Shown here piece by piece: positions 56,401-63,171 of a stretch of DNA of 64,000 bases; the stretch's first letter is position 1, and every line of letters begins with the position of its first letter. The stretch is from assembly GCA_963665005.2 (NCBI GenBank), contig CAXXTQ010000001.1:1550001-1614000 (forward strand), in the 5' to 3' direction. This stretch comes from G963665005 sp963665005. GTDB taxonomy: Bacteria > Bacillota > Clostridia > Christensenellales > SZUA-584. Both the position numbers and the translations under genes were made by a program. Under the pieces are notes generated by a model. The model did no database searches, was not told where the DNA came from, and saw nothing but the letters and a program-made list of their open reading frames with translations.

Positions 56401-57223
56401 TTATATTAATATCATTGGAAAAATATTAGAAACCGAGAAAGATCGCCCGCTATCAAGAATTAGTTTTCACCAAATTTTTGGGGCATTTGAAGATGTAAAT
56501 AAAATAAGAGAATATTTTAGCAGTAATATAGAGTTGCTAAAGCTGCTTTATTTTAAAATGCTAAAAACAAATAACGATAATGATTACCAAAATGAATTTT
56601 TTAAACAATTTCTTATATGGGATGTAATCAGCATAGAGGAATATATTGACTTCAACATGACAAACGAAGAGAATCCTTATATGATGCCATATGCAGAAAA
56701 ACTTGTTTGTATTTGGGATATGGAAAATTACAAAGAACAAATGAATGTTGCCATTTCAGTTTTAATTCAGCCTGAGGATGAATTATTAACAGAACTTAAA
56801 AAGGATTCAATTACTAAAGCTATTTTTACTTTGAAACAGGATGGTTCTCATAGAAACAAGCAAGATGAGTGGATTAAGGAATATATTAATAATTATTATA
56901 ATGAAAATTATCGTATAGAGAGAATATTTGTTACAATTAGTGAATTTTTAGAGGAGCGTCGGTTAGAACATATTGGATTGTTAGTAACACTTAACAAAAG
57001 CATTGATCTTTTTAAAAGAATACGTTTTGAACCGTCTAGCAAAGGTTGGAGTGGTAGCGAGATACCAATAATTGATAAAGAGATTGAGTTTTATAAAAAA
57101 ATATTAAATTTACTTGAAGATATTGAATTACTTGAGCACCGGATATTTATAAACGAAATAATTACACGTAGAGAAAAGTATAAAAAACAACGAAAGATTG
57201 ATGAATTTCTTCGTGATTATTAG
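53483..57223 (+). CDS. STAND-type NTPase with nuclease-like N-terminus (Avs-like candidate)
   Basis: 1246 residues from the third of three tandem ATGs, the one best spaced from AAGGG (53477 and 53480 are alternatives). Residues about 20-165 resemble an Mrr/PD-(D/E)XK fold: GTPDAYIANEDGSYIFIEYTT, with Asp50 and Glu64 but threonine at the usual lysine, so activity is uncertain. The P-loop is GPAGIGKT (205-212) and Walker B is LVFVDDANQI (Asp260, Asp261), followed by a winged-helix-like region. About 800 residues of helical repeat-like C-terminus remain. Nuclease - STAND - repeat sensor is the plan of antiviral STAND (Avs) proteins. Very AT-rich. Call by architecture only. Confidence 0.7.
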   Translation: MLAYIESKLKEIEGGLFQKICNLYVAAEYGQVSAPGAQIGTNKTTPGTPDAYIANEDGSYIFIEYTTQSSGLFEKISTDIDKCIEHSEENKLILSRILYFHTSHPLAASNNAVLKQKCNDSDCKLDLFDISTLASELYNKYPYILKDELGIDVDTGQILPINDFILKHDSKKLAVPLDVEIYGRADQIKELLIKIRNHDIVLVFGPAGIGKTKLAVEVCKKFEEDYPDYRVLSIKNNDLNLYEDYKRYFAPQKNYLVFVDDANQITSFKHLLDYVSKDENKKFKIIATVRDYAKESVIKKILDHEMLTPELIEIKPLLDEDIIKIAENNYSIKNHMYLDRIVEIAKGNPRLASMASKIVKETNSLGSIHDATGLVERYYNDVIEDNQINEDDFVIMACIYMLDGIYFEDTETMGKLFDITGLTEERFKMRAIELHRNEIIDYCEDVAVKPSEQILSCYLAYCAMFKKKYILISDILRAFFKSNNASIISGINGIYNYFRYDEVYSYLKEQVDIAWSEVGKDDNDLQLKYLRAFHAFNPDETLSLIKSTINDASKKQYTGDYSIKKRISDDYDIELEILKGYANTPHYKSAIDLAFLYSDKKQDKYDDIISILTSGNAFGINEVSHRKEYEQQLYLINKAIEKAMKWGNKFYCQLFIELAKHYLKIGFEYNNSSGKHTFTFGEIQLLLCDGAKKIRELIWLSLLELYSIDTYKIRIISVLYEYNIRYNYNQGSNEEEIAAFDSKYLFKFKELIDIKHFENIHPYYTAIKQLSRFGVDINQQVDFYLGNNIFSLYYWLLGEKFSNFDFETRKEFKEKDIRAKLDKFFTDDFLQTIENWDQIKLNKEKFGHDLYQIDESMREVIISAFDKDNVDCLTVLKKVLDAKARLIFPYGLIFKKSIEKCGMKETENEILNIAKTEKLFFVYCYLQVLDEPYINTHYLDILNNYYAEEIGSSNNYIIKIDLLKKFYKLDRSIYINIIGKILETEKDRPLSRISFHQIFGAFEDVNKIREYFSSNIELLKLLYFKMLKTNNDNDYQNEFFKQFLIWDVISIEEYIDFNMTNEENPYMMPYAEKLVCIWDMENYKEQMNVAISVLIQPEDELLTELKKDSITKAIFTLKQDGSHRNKQDEWIKEYINNYYNENYRIERIFVTISEFLEERRLEHIGLLVTLNKSIDLFKRIRFEPSSKGWSGSEIPIIDKEIEFYKKILNLLEDIELLEHRIFINEIITRREKYKKQRKIDEFLRDY

Positions 57224-57279
57224 TGACTCTACTGTGTCAAAAATAAGGCATCTAAATAGAATCAATAAATGGCAATTAT

Positions 57280-57792
57280 TTATAAAGAAGAATTTTTTGC
57301 AACATACTCAATCTGTTTTACGGTATCATTAACAATATCAGCGAACTCCTTTTGGCAAGCGCATCCGGCTTTGAACACATTAACAGGTTCAGCATAGGCA
57401 ATAAATTTAGAGTGATAAGCAGTCATTGAAAGAAGATATAACATTTCTCTTTCAATGCCTTTTTCATGTGCGGCTTTCAGAACTTCACACAAATTTTTCA
57501 ACAAATCCTGACTCGCGGAAGCCGGCAAGTGATAGATAATATCTTCAAGAGAATCAACCTGATCTTTAGTATATCGATGATCCTGTTTTGATTTCACATT
57601 TGAGTTTCCGACCAAATAATCAACGGACACATTAAAATAATTTGCAGCTTTAACGGCAAAATGAATGTCGGGTGTTCTCCGATTACTTTCATAAAAATTG
57701 ATTGTCATTCGAGCAACTCCAAGTTCATCGGCAAGTTCCTGCTGTGTCAGATTCTTTTCGTCACGCAATTCTTTAAGTATCCTGTTAAACAT
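57280..57792 (-). CDS. XRE-family HTH regulator
   Basis: 170 residues from the ATG at 57792; the frame extends 23 codons upstream but the SD-like CAGGG and the domain start favour this site. The helix-turn-helix spans residues about 8-60 (LTQQELADELGVARMTINFYESNRRTPDIHFAVKAANYF). The C-terminal half is helical and of unknown function. It is divergent from the mobilisation genes, with inverted repeats between them, so it probably represses mobilisation and itself. Confidence 0.88.
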   Translation of the reverse strand: MFNRILKELRDEKNLTQQELADELGVARMTINFYESNRRTPDIHFAVKAANYFNVSVDYLVGNSNVKSKQDHRYTKDQVDSLEDIIYHLPASASQDLLKNLCEVLKAAHEKGIEREMLYLLSMTAYHSKFIAYAEPVNVFKAGCACQKEFADIVNDTVKQIEYVAKNSSL

Positions 57793-57842
57793 ATCCCTGC
57801 TCCAATCGCTTGATATATGATTATTATAGCACGGCGCCGATA

Positions 57843-57937
57843 TGATTACAATAAAAATCAAAATATTATAAATATACTATTGCAATCATAATTATTTTGT
57901 GATACCATGTGTAAGCAATCGTATATAAATTACGATA
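57843..57937. promoter_or_regulatory. Operator-like inverted repeats between XRE gene and mobilisation genes
   Basis: TGATTACAAT (57843-57852) and ATTGCAATCA (57879-57888) are inverted with 9 of 10 matches. ATCGTA / TACGAT (about 57919-57937) is a second, perfect pair around an AT spacer. They lie in the divergent intergenic region and are the likely XRE binding sites. Confidence 0.55.
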
Positions 57938-57959
57938 ACAATCACAAAGGGAGAAGAAT

Positions 57960-58019
57960 ATGAGATATAGGAAACGAAAAAGAAGATATGAAAACTTCAT
58001 AGCATTATCTAAGAGCTGA
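57960..58019 (+). CDS. Possible 19-residue leader peptide
   Basis: ATG preceded by AAAGGGAGAAG, encoding MRYRKRKRRYENFIALSKS. The stop codon lies inside the left arm of the terminator at 58011-58043, so ribosome position could control termination. No homologue recognised. Confidence 0.4.
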   Translation: MRYRKRKRRYENFIALSKS

Positions 58020-58048
58020 CGCCAATACAGGTGGTCAGCTCTTTTAGT
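58011..58048 (+). terminator. Terminator/attenuator before the mobilisation genes
   Basis: AAGAGCTGAC (58011-58020) and GTCAGCTCTT (58034-58043) pair perfectly over 10 bp, followed by TTAGTTTTG. It lies 70 bp before the RHH gene and overlaps the short peptide's stop, suggesting attenuation of the mobilisation operon. Confidence 0.7.
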
Positions 58049-58119
58049 TTTGAACGATTTTATGGTAGTCAGACGAGGATTCGAAAATAACATGTAATGA
58101 TTGAAATTGGAGGTGAAAT

Positions 58120-58380
58120 ATGAAAGGAAAAGTGATTAGTATTAGACTCAATCTTGAAAAATTGACAGATAGGAAGATTGAAGAGACTCTATCAAATTTG
58201 CCAACTAGAAGGAAAAGCGAATATGTCAGAAATGCGATTATTGTATATGACAATCAGGAAAAATTGATTGAGCTGTTAAAACAGGCAGTGCTGGAAGCAA
58301 TGGAAGAACGAGAAACAAAGCAGGCTGAAAAAAAGAACGAAGAAAACGGAGGATTCAATGATTATCTCAAATCTTTATAA
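58120..58380 (+). CDS. Ribbon-helix-helix-like small protein
   Basis: 86 residues with a CopG-like pattern: a basic beta strand (GKVISIRLNLEK), LPTRRKSEYVRNAIIVY and a charged C-terminal tail. Strong ribosome binding site (TTGGAGGTG). In this location it probably binds the oriT region or regulates the mobilisation genes. Confidence 0.6.
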   Translation: MKGKVISIRLNLEKLTDRKIEETLSNLPTRRKSEYVRNAIIVYDNQEKLIELLKQAVLEAMEERETKQAEKKNEENGGFNDYLKSL

Positions 58381-58813
58381 GAAAAATCAAGTTGTATTAC
58401 ATAACGCAATACATAAAAAACCATTGCCACCCATAGTGTGCACCACACGACAACTGCGTTATGGAATATGCTGGAGAATCCGTATTACACTGTGTGAAGC
58501 ATTTAAAATTCTTGCCACCAACAGTGTGTGCCAAACAAATAAATTCCATAAAACCGTAACTATAAATGTAAAAATCAGCTTAACCGATACTGTTATTAAA
58601 GCAGAAACCGAATCGGAGAATCTGAACGATATCTTTTTCCAGCCTGTAAATGACTATATGAAAGAAAAAGAAGGAATGGAGTTGAGAAGTTGGAGATACT
58701 GGACTTGCAAGCACGGCACATGTGCCCACAAATGCCTGCTTGACAGGGAGTTTCCACTCCCTATAACCCACTCAGATGGCGGTAAACCGCTTAGAATTTG
58801 GAAAGGAAAATAA
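58358..58813 (+). CDS. Doubtful ORF across the oriT-like region
   Basis: An open frame of 151 codons that overlaps the RHH gene by 23 bp and ends just before mobC. No family recognised and no good ribosome binding site. The DNA contains direct repeats out of codon register and two hairpins, so the region more likely functions as DNA. Confidence 0.2.
   Translation: MIISNLYKKNQVVLHNAIHKKPLPPIVCTTRQLRYGICWRIRITLCEAFKILATNSVCQTNKFHKTVTINVKISLTDTVIKAETESENLNDIFFQPVNDYMKEKEGMELRSWRYWTCKHGTCAHKCLLDREFPLPITHSDGGKPLRIWKGK
58424..58790. other. Putative oriT region of element 3
   Basis: Two direct copies of a 25-bp repeat starting TTGCCACC (58424-58448 and 58512-58536; 20 of 25 identical). Two perfect hairpins follow, AGGGAGT/ACTCCCT (58745-58762) and GCGGT/ACCGC (58779-58790). 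They lie immediately upstream of mobC and the relaxase gene, the usual oriT position. The nick site itself is not recognised. Confidence 0.45.
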
Positions 58814-58814
58814 A

Positions 58815-59123
58815 ATGAGAACAAGGAACAATATGATAAAAGTCATGCTCAATGATAAAGAGCTGAAGCATCTCAATAGGCAGGTTGAAGCCAGCGGACT
58901 TAATAAATCAACTCTGCTCAGAAAGCTCATTAGCGGATTGAAGATTAATCCTGCTCCGGTAGACGAATATAGAAAAATATGCAGTTTGTTATCTAACGCT
59001 ACAAATAACATAAATCAAATAGCAAGACAGGCAAATACAACTGGATATGTGAATGAAGATAAGCTGGATGCAGCTATTATCCTTATTCGTAAATGCTGGC
59101 AGCAGATTAGGGAAATGAGATAA
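58815..59123 (+). CDS. MobC-like mobilisation accessory protein
   Basis: 102 residues from the ATG at 58815 after GGAAAGGAAAA. An N-terminal ribbon-helix-helix (MIKVMLNDKELKHLNRQVEASGLNKSTLLRKLI) and the C-terminal MobC stretch (SNATNNINQIARQANTTGYV) are diagnostic. MobC binds oriT and assists nicking by the relaxase, whose gene overlaps this one by 1 bp. Confidence 0.85.
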   Translation: MRTRNNMIKVMLNDKELKHLNRQVEASGLNKSTLLRKLISGLKINPAPVDEYRKICSLLSNATNNINQIARQANTTGYVNEDKLDAAIILIRKCWQQIREMR

Positions 59124-60619
59124 TGGCTATTACAAAAATTATCGTTATTCGGGACAGACTGGATAAGCGTGTCAGCTATGTGCTGAATGATGATAAGACG
59201 GGGCTTGGAAATGTTCTGGAATATGCAATGGACAAAGATAAAATTCAAGGAGAGCAAAAGTTGTATGAGAGCGCTGTTAACTGTGATAAAGAAACAGCTT
59301 TTCAGGATATGATGCAAACCAAAAAGCATTTTGGCAAAATGGACAAAGTGCAAGGTTATCATATCATCCAATCCTTTAAACCGGATGAAGTAACGCCGGA
59401 GTTAGCTCATCAGATCGGAGTCGAGTTTGCGCAGAAATGTTTTGGTAAATATGAAGCCGTTGTCGGAACGCACCTGGACAAAAATCATATTCATAATCAT
59501 GTGGTAACAAATTCCGTGTCTTTTATAGACGGTAGGAAATACCGCAATAATTTCAAAGACTACTATTGGGACATACGAGGAATATCCGATACACTTTGCA
59601 GGGAATACGGGTTGTCCATTATAGAAGAAAATAAAGAAAAGAAATCGGTCAGCTATATAGAATGGCTTGCCAGAAACAAAGGCAAAACGTCATGGCAGAC
59701 CATTATAAGAAATGATATAGATGACTGCATCAAACAAGCTTTTAATTTTGGCAACTTCCTTATGCTCATGGAGCATAAAGGTTATGAAATCAAACAAGGC
59801 AAATATTTATCACTCAAACCTATGGGAAGAGAACATTTTTCTAGAGGATATAAGCTGGGAAATGGATATTCGTTTGTTAATATCAAAAACAGAATCGAAG
59901 GCAAAAATCTGACATTGGAGTTCAAAGATGTAGAGTGCCATATGCAGAAAAAATATGAGTTTAACCCATATCCAAAAGTAAAGCCGGGCAGTTTTAAAGC
60001 ACTGTGTTTACATTACATGTATTTATTGGGACAGGTTAAGAAAAACCAGGTGCCGGATAGAACAGCTAATATTTTGAAACAGGATTTAATTAAGTTTGAA
60101 AAAATGACTAAAACATTTAACTTTGTTCACGACAAGAATCTTGAAACGATAGAGCAAGTGCTGAAATATAAAGATCAATGCTATGAAAAAATCAGCGAGT
60201 TGAAAGTCGTAAAAACAGAAATACAATCTCAAAAAGACAAACATAAACAGGCATTCGATTTGCTTAGAAAAGTCAAGATGCTTGAGAAACCACATAGGTT
60301 GTATTTTGATGGCTATTTCGAGATGCAGGATGAACATGATGAATATCTGAAAGCAAGTAACCATCTCAAAGAAATGGGATATGGGACTGCGGAAGAGATT
60401 GAATCTTTGGAGGAAATCAAGAGCAGTATTGAAGATAAGCTGTCTGCAAACGATGAAAAAATACACAGTTTTAGAAAAGAAATCCGCTTATGCAATACCG
60501 CTCTTGAACTGAATAATCATATTGAAAAGAAAACTCTGGAGCTTGAAGAACAGGATAATAGTGATAAGCAACCTAGACTGACCGCCAAAGAAATGGCGAG
60601 AAATTTATTGGAAAGGTAA
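59123..60619 (+). CDS. Relaxase/mobilisation nuclease (VirD2/MobP-type)
   Basis: 498 residues. The metal triad motif is HLDKNHIHNH (His117, His122/124, His126), preceded by a region with candidate nicking tyrosines (VSYVL and the N-terminal part) and QGYHIIQSF. The C-terminal third is coiled coil. It belongs to the PF03432-type relaxases and is distinct from the MobA/MobL relaxase of element 2, so the two elements use different transfer origins. No coupling protein or secretion genes are present. Confidence 0.9.
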   Translation: MAITKIIVIRDRLDKRVSYVLNDDKTGLGNVLEYAMDKDKIQGEQKLYESAVNCDKETAFQDMMQTKKHFGKMDKVQGYHIIQSFKPDEVTPELAHQIGVEFAQKCFGKYEAVVGTHLDKNHIHNHVVTNSVSFIDGRKYRNNFKDYYWDIRGISDTLCREYGLSIIEENKEKKSVSYIEWLARNKGKTSWQTIIRNDIDDCIKQAFNFGNFLMLMEHKGYEIKQGKYLSLKPMGREHFSRGYKLGNGYSFVNIKNRIEGKNLTLEFKDVECHMQKKYEFNPYPKVKPGSFKALCLHYMYLLGQVKKNQVPDRTANILKQDLIKFEKMTKTFNFVHDKNLETIEQVLKYKDQCYEKISELKVVKTEIQSQKDKHKQAFDLLRKVKMLEKPHRLYFDGYFEMQDEHDEYLKASNHLKEMGYGTAEEIESLEEIKSSIEDKLSANDEKIHSFRKEIRLCNTALELNNHIEKKTLELEEQDNSDKQPRLTAKEMARNLLER

Positions 60620-60626
60620 AAGAAAA

Positions 60627-60809
60627 TTGAATACAAGCAGCAATATAAAAATCAAACAAGAAGACACATATGGAATCGGCGATGATTTTATGATATCACA
60701 AATTAAAATAGGGAAAACAACATTCATTGTGTCCAGCTATTTTGATAAAAAGAAATCGTTTATTGACGCTATGGAGCAGGTCATAGAACACAAAATCAAA
60801 GCATCTTAA
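60627..60809 (+). CDS. TnpW-like small transposon protein
   Basis: 60 residues from TTG after GAAAGGTAA. The core IKIGKTTFIVSSYF and the ending VIEHKIKAS match the element 2 protein at 43851-44033. It sits 85 bp before the recombinase gene, as in element 2. Confidence 0.7.
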   Translation: MNTSSNIKIKQEDTYGIGDDFMISQIKIGKTTFIVSSYFDKKKSFIDAMEQVIEHKIKAS

Positions 60810-60894
60810 TTGGACTTAGCACGGATTGCGGAGTATACTTAGCATAGGCTGAACTACTTCGTAATCTGCGCTGTTTTCATTAGAAAGGAACAAT
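60810..60894 (+). promoter_or_regulatory. Promoter and inverted-repeat region of the element 3 recombinase
   Basis: -35 TTGGAC (60810-60815), 18 bp, -10 TATACT (60834-60839). GGCTGAACTACTT (60847-60859) is inverted relative to 45908-45920. The region is flanked by an imperfect inverted repeat (AGCACGGATTGC / GTAATCTGCGCT), as in element 2. Ribosome binding site GAAAGGA. Confidence 0.7.
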
Positions 60895-62583
60895 ATGCAG
60901 AAGAATTACAAAGTAGGATTATATTTAAGGCTTTCACGTGACGATAACAATTCCGACAGTGAAAGCATGAGCATATCTAATCAAAGAAGTATGCTCACAG
61001 ACTATGTAAAAGAAAGGGGTTGGGAAGCAGAGGAAATATATATTGACGATGGCATTTCAGGCGTAACCTTTGACCGACCGGCATTTAACCGATTGATAAA
61101 GGATATTGAAACCGAACGTATCAATATGGTTGTTACGAAAGATTTGTCACGGCTTGGCCGCAACTACTTGAAGGTGGGAGAATATACTGATTATTTCTTC
61201 CCGAAGCACAATGTAAGATATATAGCGGTCAATGACAACTATGATAATGACAAAGAAGATGATTTCGTAGCATTTCGCAATATTTTCAATGAACACTATG
61301 CCAAGGATACCTCCAAGAAGATTAAATCGGTTAAGAAGGCTCAGATGAAACAGGGATTGTTTATCGGCAGCCAGACGGCAATGGGATACAAGCGTGACCC
61401 GAACGATAAGCACAAGCTGATTATTGACGAAGAAGCTGCTGAGATTATCAGACGAATGTTTCACAGATATTCCATAGGAGATAGTGCAAGGAACATTGCG
61501 GACACGTTTAACAATGAAGGCGTTCCAACACCAAGAGAGTATTTCTTCAATCGTATCGGTAAGCCGAATCCTTATACAGGCGATGCAGTAACATGGGGCA
61601 GCTCAACCATCATTCGTATGTTGGGCAATCAAGTATATATTGGCCACATGTGTCAAGGTAAACGCCAGAAGAAATCGTTCAAGATGAAACGTCGGGATGT
61701 CGTACCTAGGGATGAATGGGTAGTTGTTGAAAATACGCACGAGCCGATAATCGACGAGATTACTTGGAATCGTGTGCAGACTATTCTCAAACGCAACAAA
61801 AGGAGCGCTAAGCCGAGATTGCGGGATGACAAGACAGTTGCTTTGTTCTCCGGCAAAGTGCGCTGTGCGGACTGTCAGGCGGTGATGACGTATACGTATT
61901 CTAAGAATACTGTGTATAAGGCATATTATAAGTATCGTTGCAGTACATACAGCAATCAGGGAAAGACTGCCTGCAGCTATCATGCGATATTAGATGATGA
62001 GCTGAAAGCCATCGTACTCGCTGAGATTCAGAAGTTTTCAAAGATTGCTTCATGCTATGAAGATGAACTGCTGAAAAAGCTGATTGAGATTAACAGTAAC
62101 ATTAGATTAAAGAATAACAGTTTTCTTGAAAAGCGGATCCGCAGGACAAACCGGGAGCTTCAGGGAATTACGCCGAAGATTGATGTATTGATTGACCAGA
62201 TGGCAAACGGTAATATTTCAGAGCAGATGTTTAAGAAGCTAATGAATCAGTATGAGCAGAAGCAGAATGATTTGTCTGAAAAGCTGGCGGAGCAAAAGGC
62301 TGAATTGTCTAGAATCAAAGACGATATAAGCAATATACAGCACTTAGTTGATTGCTTCAAAAATCGAGTATACATTAAAGACCTTGACCGAGAAACGATT
62401 GTAGAGCTAATTGACTTTATCGAAGTGTTCAAGAAAGAAAAGGTAGGAACCGAATATTTTCAGAGGGTTGATATCCATTTCAACTTTATTGGTCAGATAT
62501 CAACTGAACAGTTTCAAGCGTTGAAGGATTACATTCAACAGCAAGAACAAAAGGACCAAAATAAAATGACACAGGTTGTATGA
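60895..62583 (+). CDS. Large serine recombinase of element 3
   Basis: 562 residues. Catalytic Ser14 (YLRLSRDD), KDLSRLGRNY, VTFDRPAFN, zinc ribbon CADCQAVM ... CSTYSNQGKTAC, then a coiled coil and C-terminal tail. It is strongly similar to the element 2 enzyme throughout, which fits their shared target. The stop lies about 50 bp before the tRNA-Ser 3' end, so this gene marks the right end of the whole array. Confidence 0.94.
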   Translation: MQKNYKVGLYLRLSRDDNNSDSESMSISNQRSMLTDYVKERGWEAEEIYIDDGISGVTFDRPAFNRLIKDIETERINMVVTKDLSRLGRNYLKVGEYTDYFFPKHNVRYIAVNDNYDNDKEDDFVAFRNIFNEHYAKDTSKKIKSVKKAQMKQGLFIGSQTAMGYKRDPNDKHKLIIDEEAAEIIRRMFHRYSIGDSARNIADTFNNEGVPTPREYFFNRIGKPNPYTGDAVTWGSSTIIRMLGNQVYIGHMCQGKRQKKSFKMKRRDVVPRDEWVVVENTHEPIIDEITWNRVQTILKRNKRSAKPRLRDDKTVALFSGKVRCADCQAVMTYTYSKNTVYKAYYKYRCSTYSNQGKTACSYHAILDDELKAIVLAEIQKFSKIASCYEDELLKKLIEINSNIRLKNNSFLEKRIRRTNRELQGITPKIDVLIDQMANGNISEQMFKKLMNQYEQKQNDLSEKLAEQKAELSRIKDDISNIQHLVDCFKNRVYIKDLDRETIVELIDFIEVFKKEKVGTEYFQRVDIHFNFIGQISTEQFQALKDYIQQQEQKDQNKMTQVV

Positions 62584-62633
62584 CCTGAAAATCAGAATAA
62601 AAGAAAAACGACACATTGAGTGCCGTCTGTAGG

Positions 62634-62724
62634 TGGCGGAGAGAGAGGGATTCGAACCCTCGTTACGGTTACCCGCAAACACGATTTCCAGTCGTGCGCC
62701 TTCAGCCAACTCAGCCATCTCTCC
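62634..62724 (-). tRNA. tRNA-Ser (anticodon GGA)
   Basis: 91 nt on the - strand. The acceptor stem GGAGAGA pairs with TCTCTCC, then discriminator G and an encoded CCA. The anticodon arm CACGA-CTGGAAA-TCGTG gives GGA (UCC/UCU codons). A long variable arm and a T loop TTCGAAT with GAGGG/CCCTC stem complete the class II serine layout. Its 3' end is the integration target of the element array and is kept intact. Confidence 0.95.
62636..62649. other. Attachment site in the tRNA-Ser 3' end
   Basis: GGCGGAGAGAGAGG on the + strand is the complement of the tRNA acceptor 3' half. It matches the junctions at 6581 and 45854 over the first 12 bases (13 with the preceding T). Right-hand attachment site of element 3. 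Confidence 0.8.
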
Positions 62725-62904
62725 TGATAACACATTTTTTTATTACGCGAAGGCTATTTTAACATATCAATGGGCAAATAACAACACCTATACTTTGGTA
62801 AATTTAATAAATTTTTGTTACACATATTTATCGTCATTTTGAGAAAAATATTAATAGAACATGGGAGTATGTTTTATGCAAAAAATAATGAAAGGTGGGT
62901 AGAC

Positions 62905-63060
62905 ATGCAAACGTATAAATCTGGACAAAAAGCGCCCCAAAGGGGTCATTATAAGATTGTCACTGCAAGAGGAAAAGTAGTTAGGAGCGACGTTGCACTG
63001 GATAAAGGTGATTCTTTTCCGCCAACACCTAGTGCAAACCAGCACTTCGAAAAACAGTAA
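62905..63060 (+). CDS. YjzC-like small protein
   Basis: 51 residues from the ATG at 62905 after AAAGGTGGG; the frame extends upstream without a start signal. The pattern YKSGQKAPQRGHYKIV ... LDKGDSFPPTP resembles the YjzC family of Firmicutes, whose function is unknown. First chromosomal gene to the right of the tRNA. Confidence 0.65.
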   Translation: MQTYKSGQKAPQRGHYKIVTARGKVVRSDVALDKGDSFPPTPSANQHFEKQ

Positions 63061-63069
63061 TAAAGGAAA

Positions 63070-63101
63070 AGAGGCCGGCACGAAATTCCGGTCTTTTTTT
63101 A
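63070..63101 (+). terminator. Rho-independent terminator after the YjzC-like gene
   Basis: AGGCCGG and CCGGTCT pair (one G-U) around a 9-nt loop and run into TTTTTTT. Confidence 0.8.
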
Positions 63102-63105
63102 ATTC

Positions 63106-63155
63106 TGTTTCAAATATCTATGTTATAATATATTATAACATAGATATTTGAAACA
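63106..63155. repeat. Perfect 50-bp palindrome
   Basis: Bases 63106-63130 (starting TGTTTCAAATATCTATG) are exactly reverse-complemented by 63131-63155 with no spacer. It lies between the terminator of the YjzC-like gene and the glycosylase gene. The palindrome contains TATAAT-like sequence on both strands. Confidence 0.9.
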
Positions 63156-63171
63156 TTTTTGGAGGCATTTT

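Larger units (their letters stand above)
45854..62635. mobile_element. Element 3: mobilisable defence island
   Basis: About 16.8 kb between the junction at 45854 and the tRNA-Ser gene. It contains TnpV, Fic, type I restriction-modification, HEPN and STAND genes, then XRE, RHH, MobC, relaxase, TnpW and recombinase. Its matching inverted arms lie at 45908 and 60847. Confidence 0.78.

Noticed and set aside
58358..58813. 151-codon open frame as a firm protein-coding gene
   Set aside because: It has no ribosome binding site, no recognisable family, overlaps an RHH gene, and contains DNA repeats and hairpins out of codon register; kept only as a low-confidence entry.
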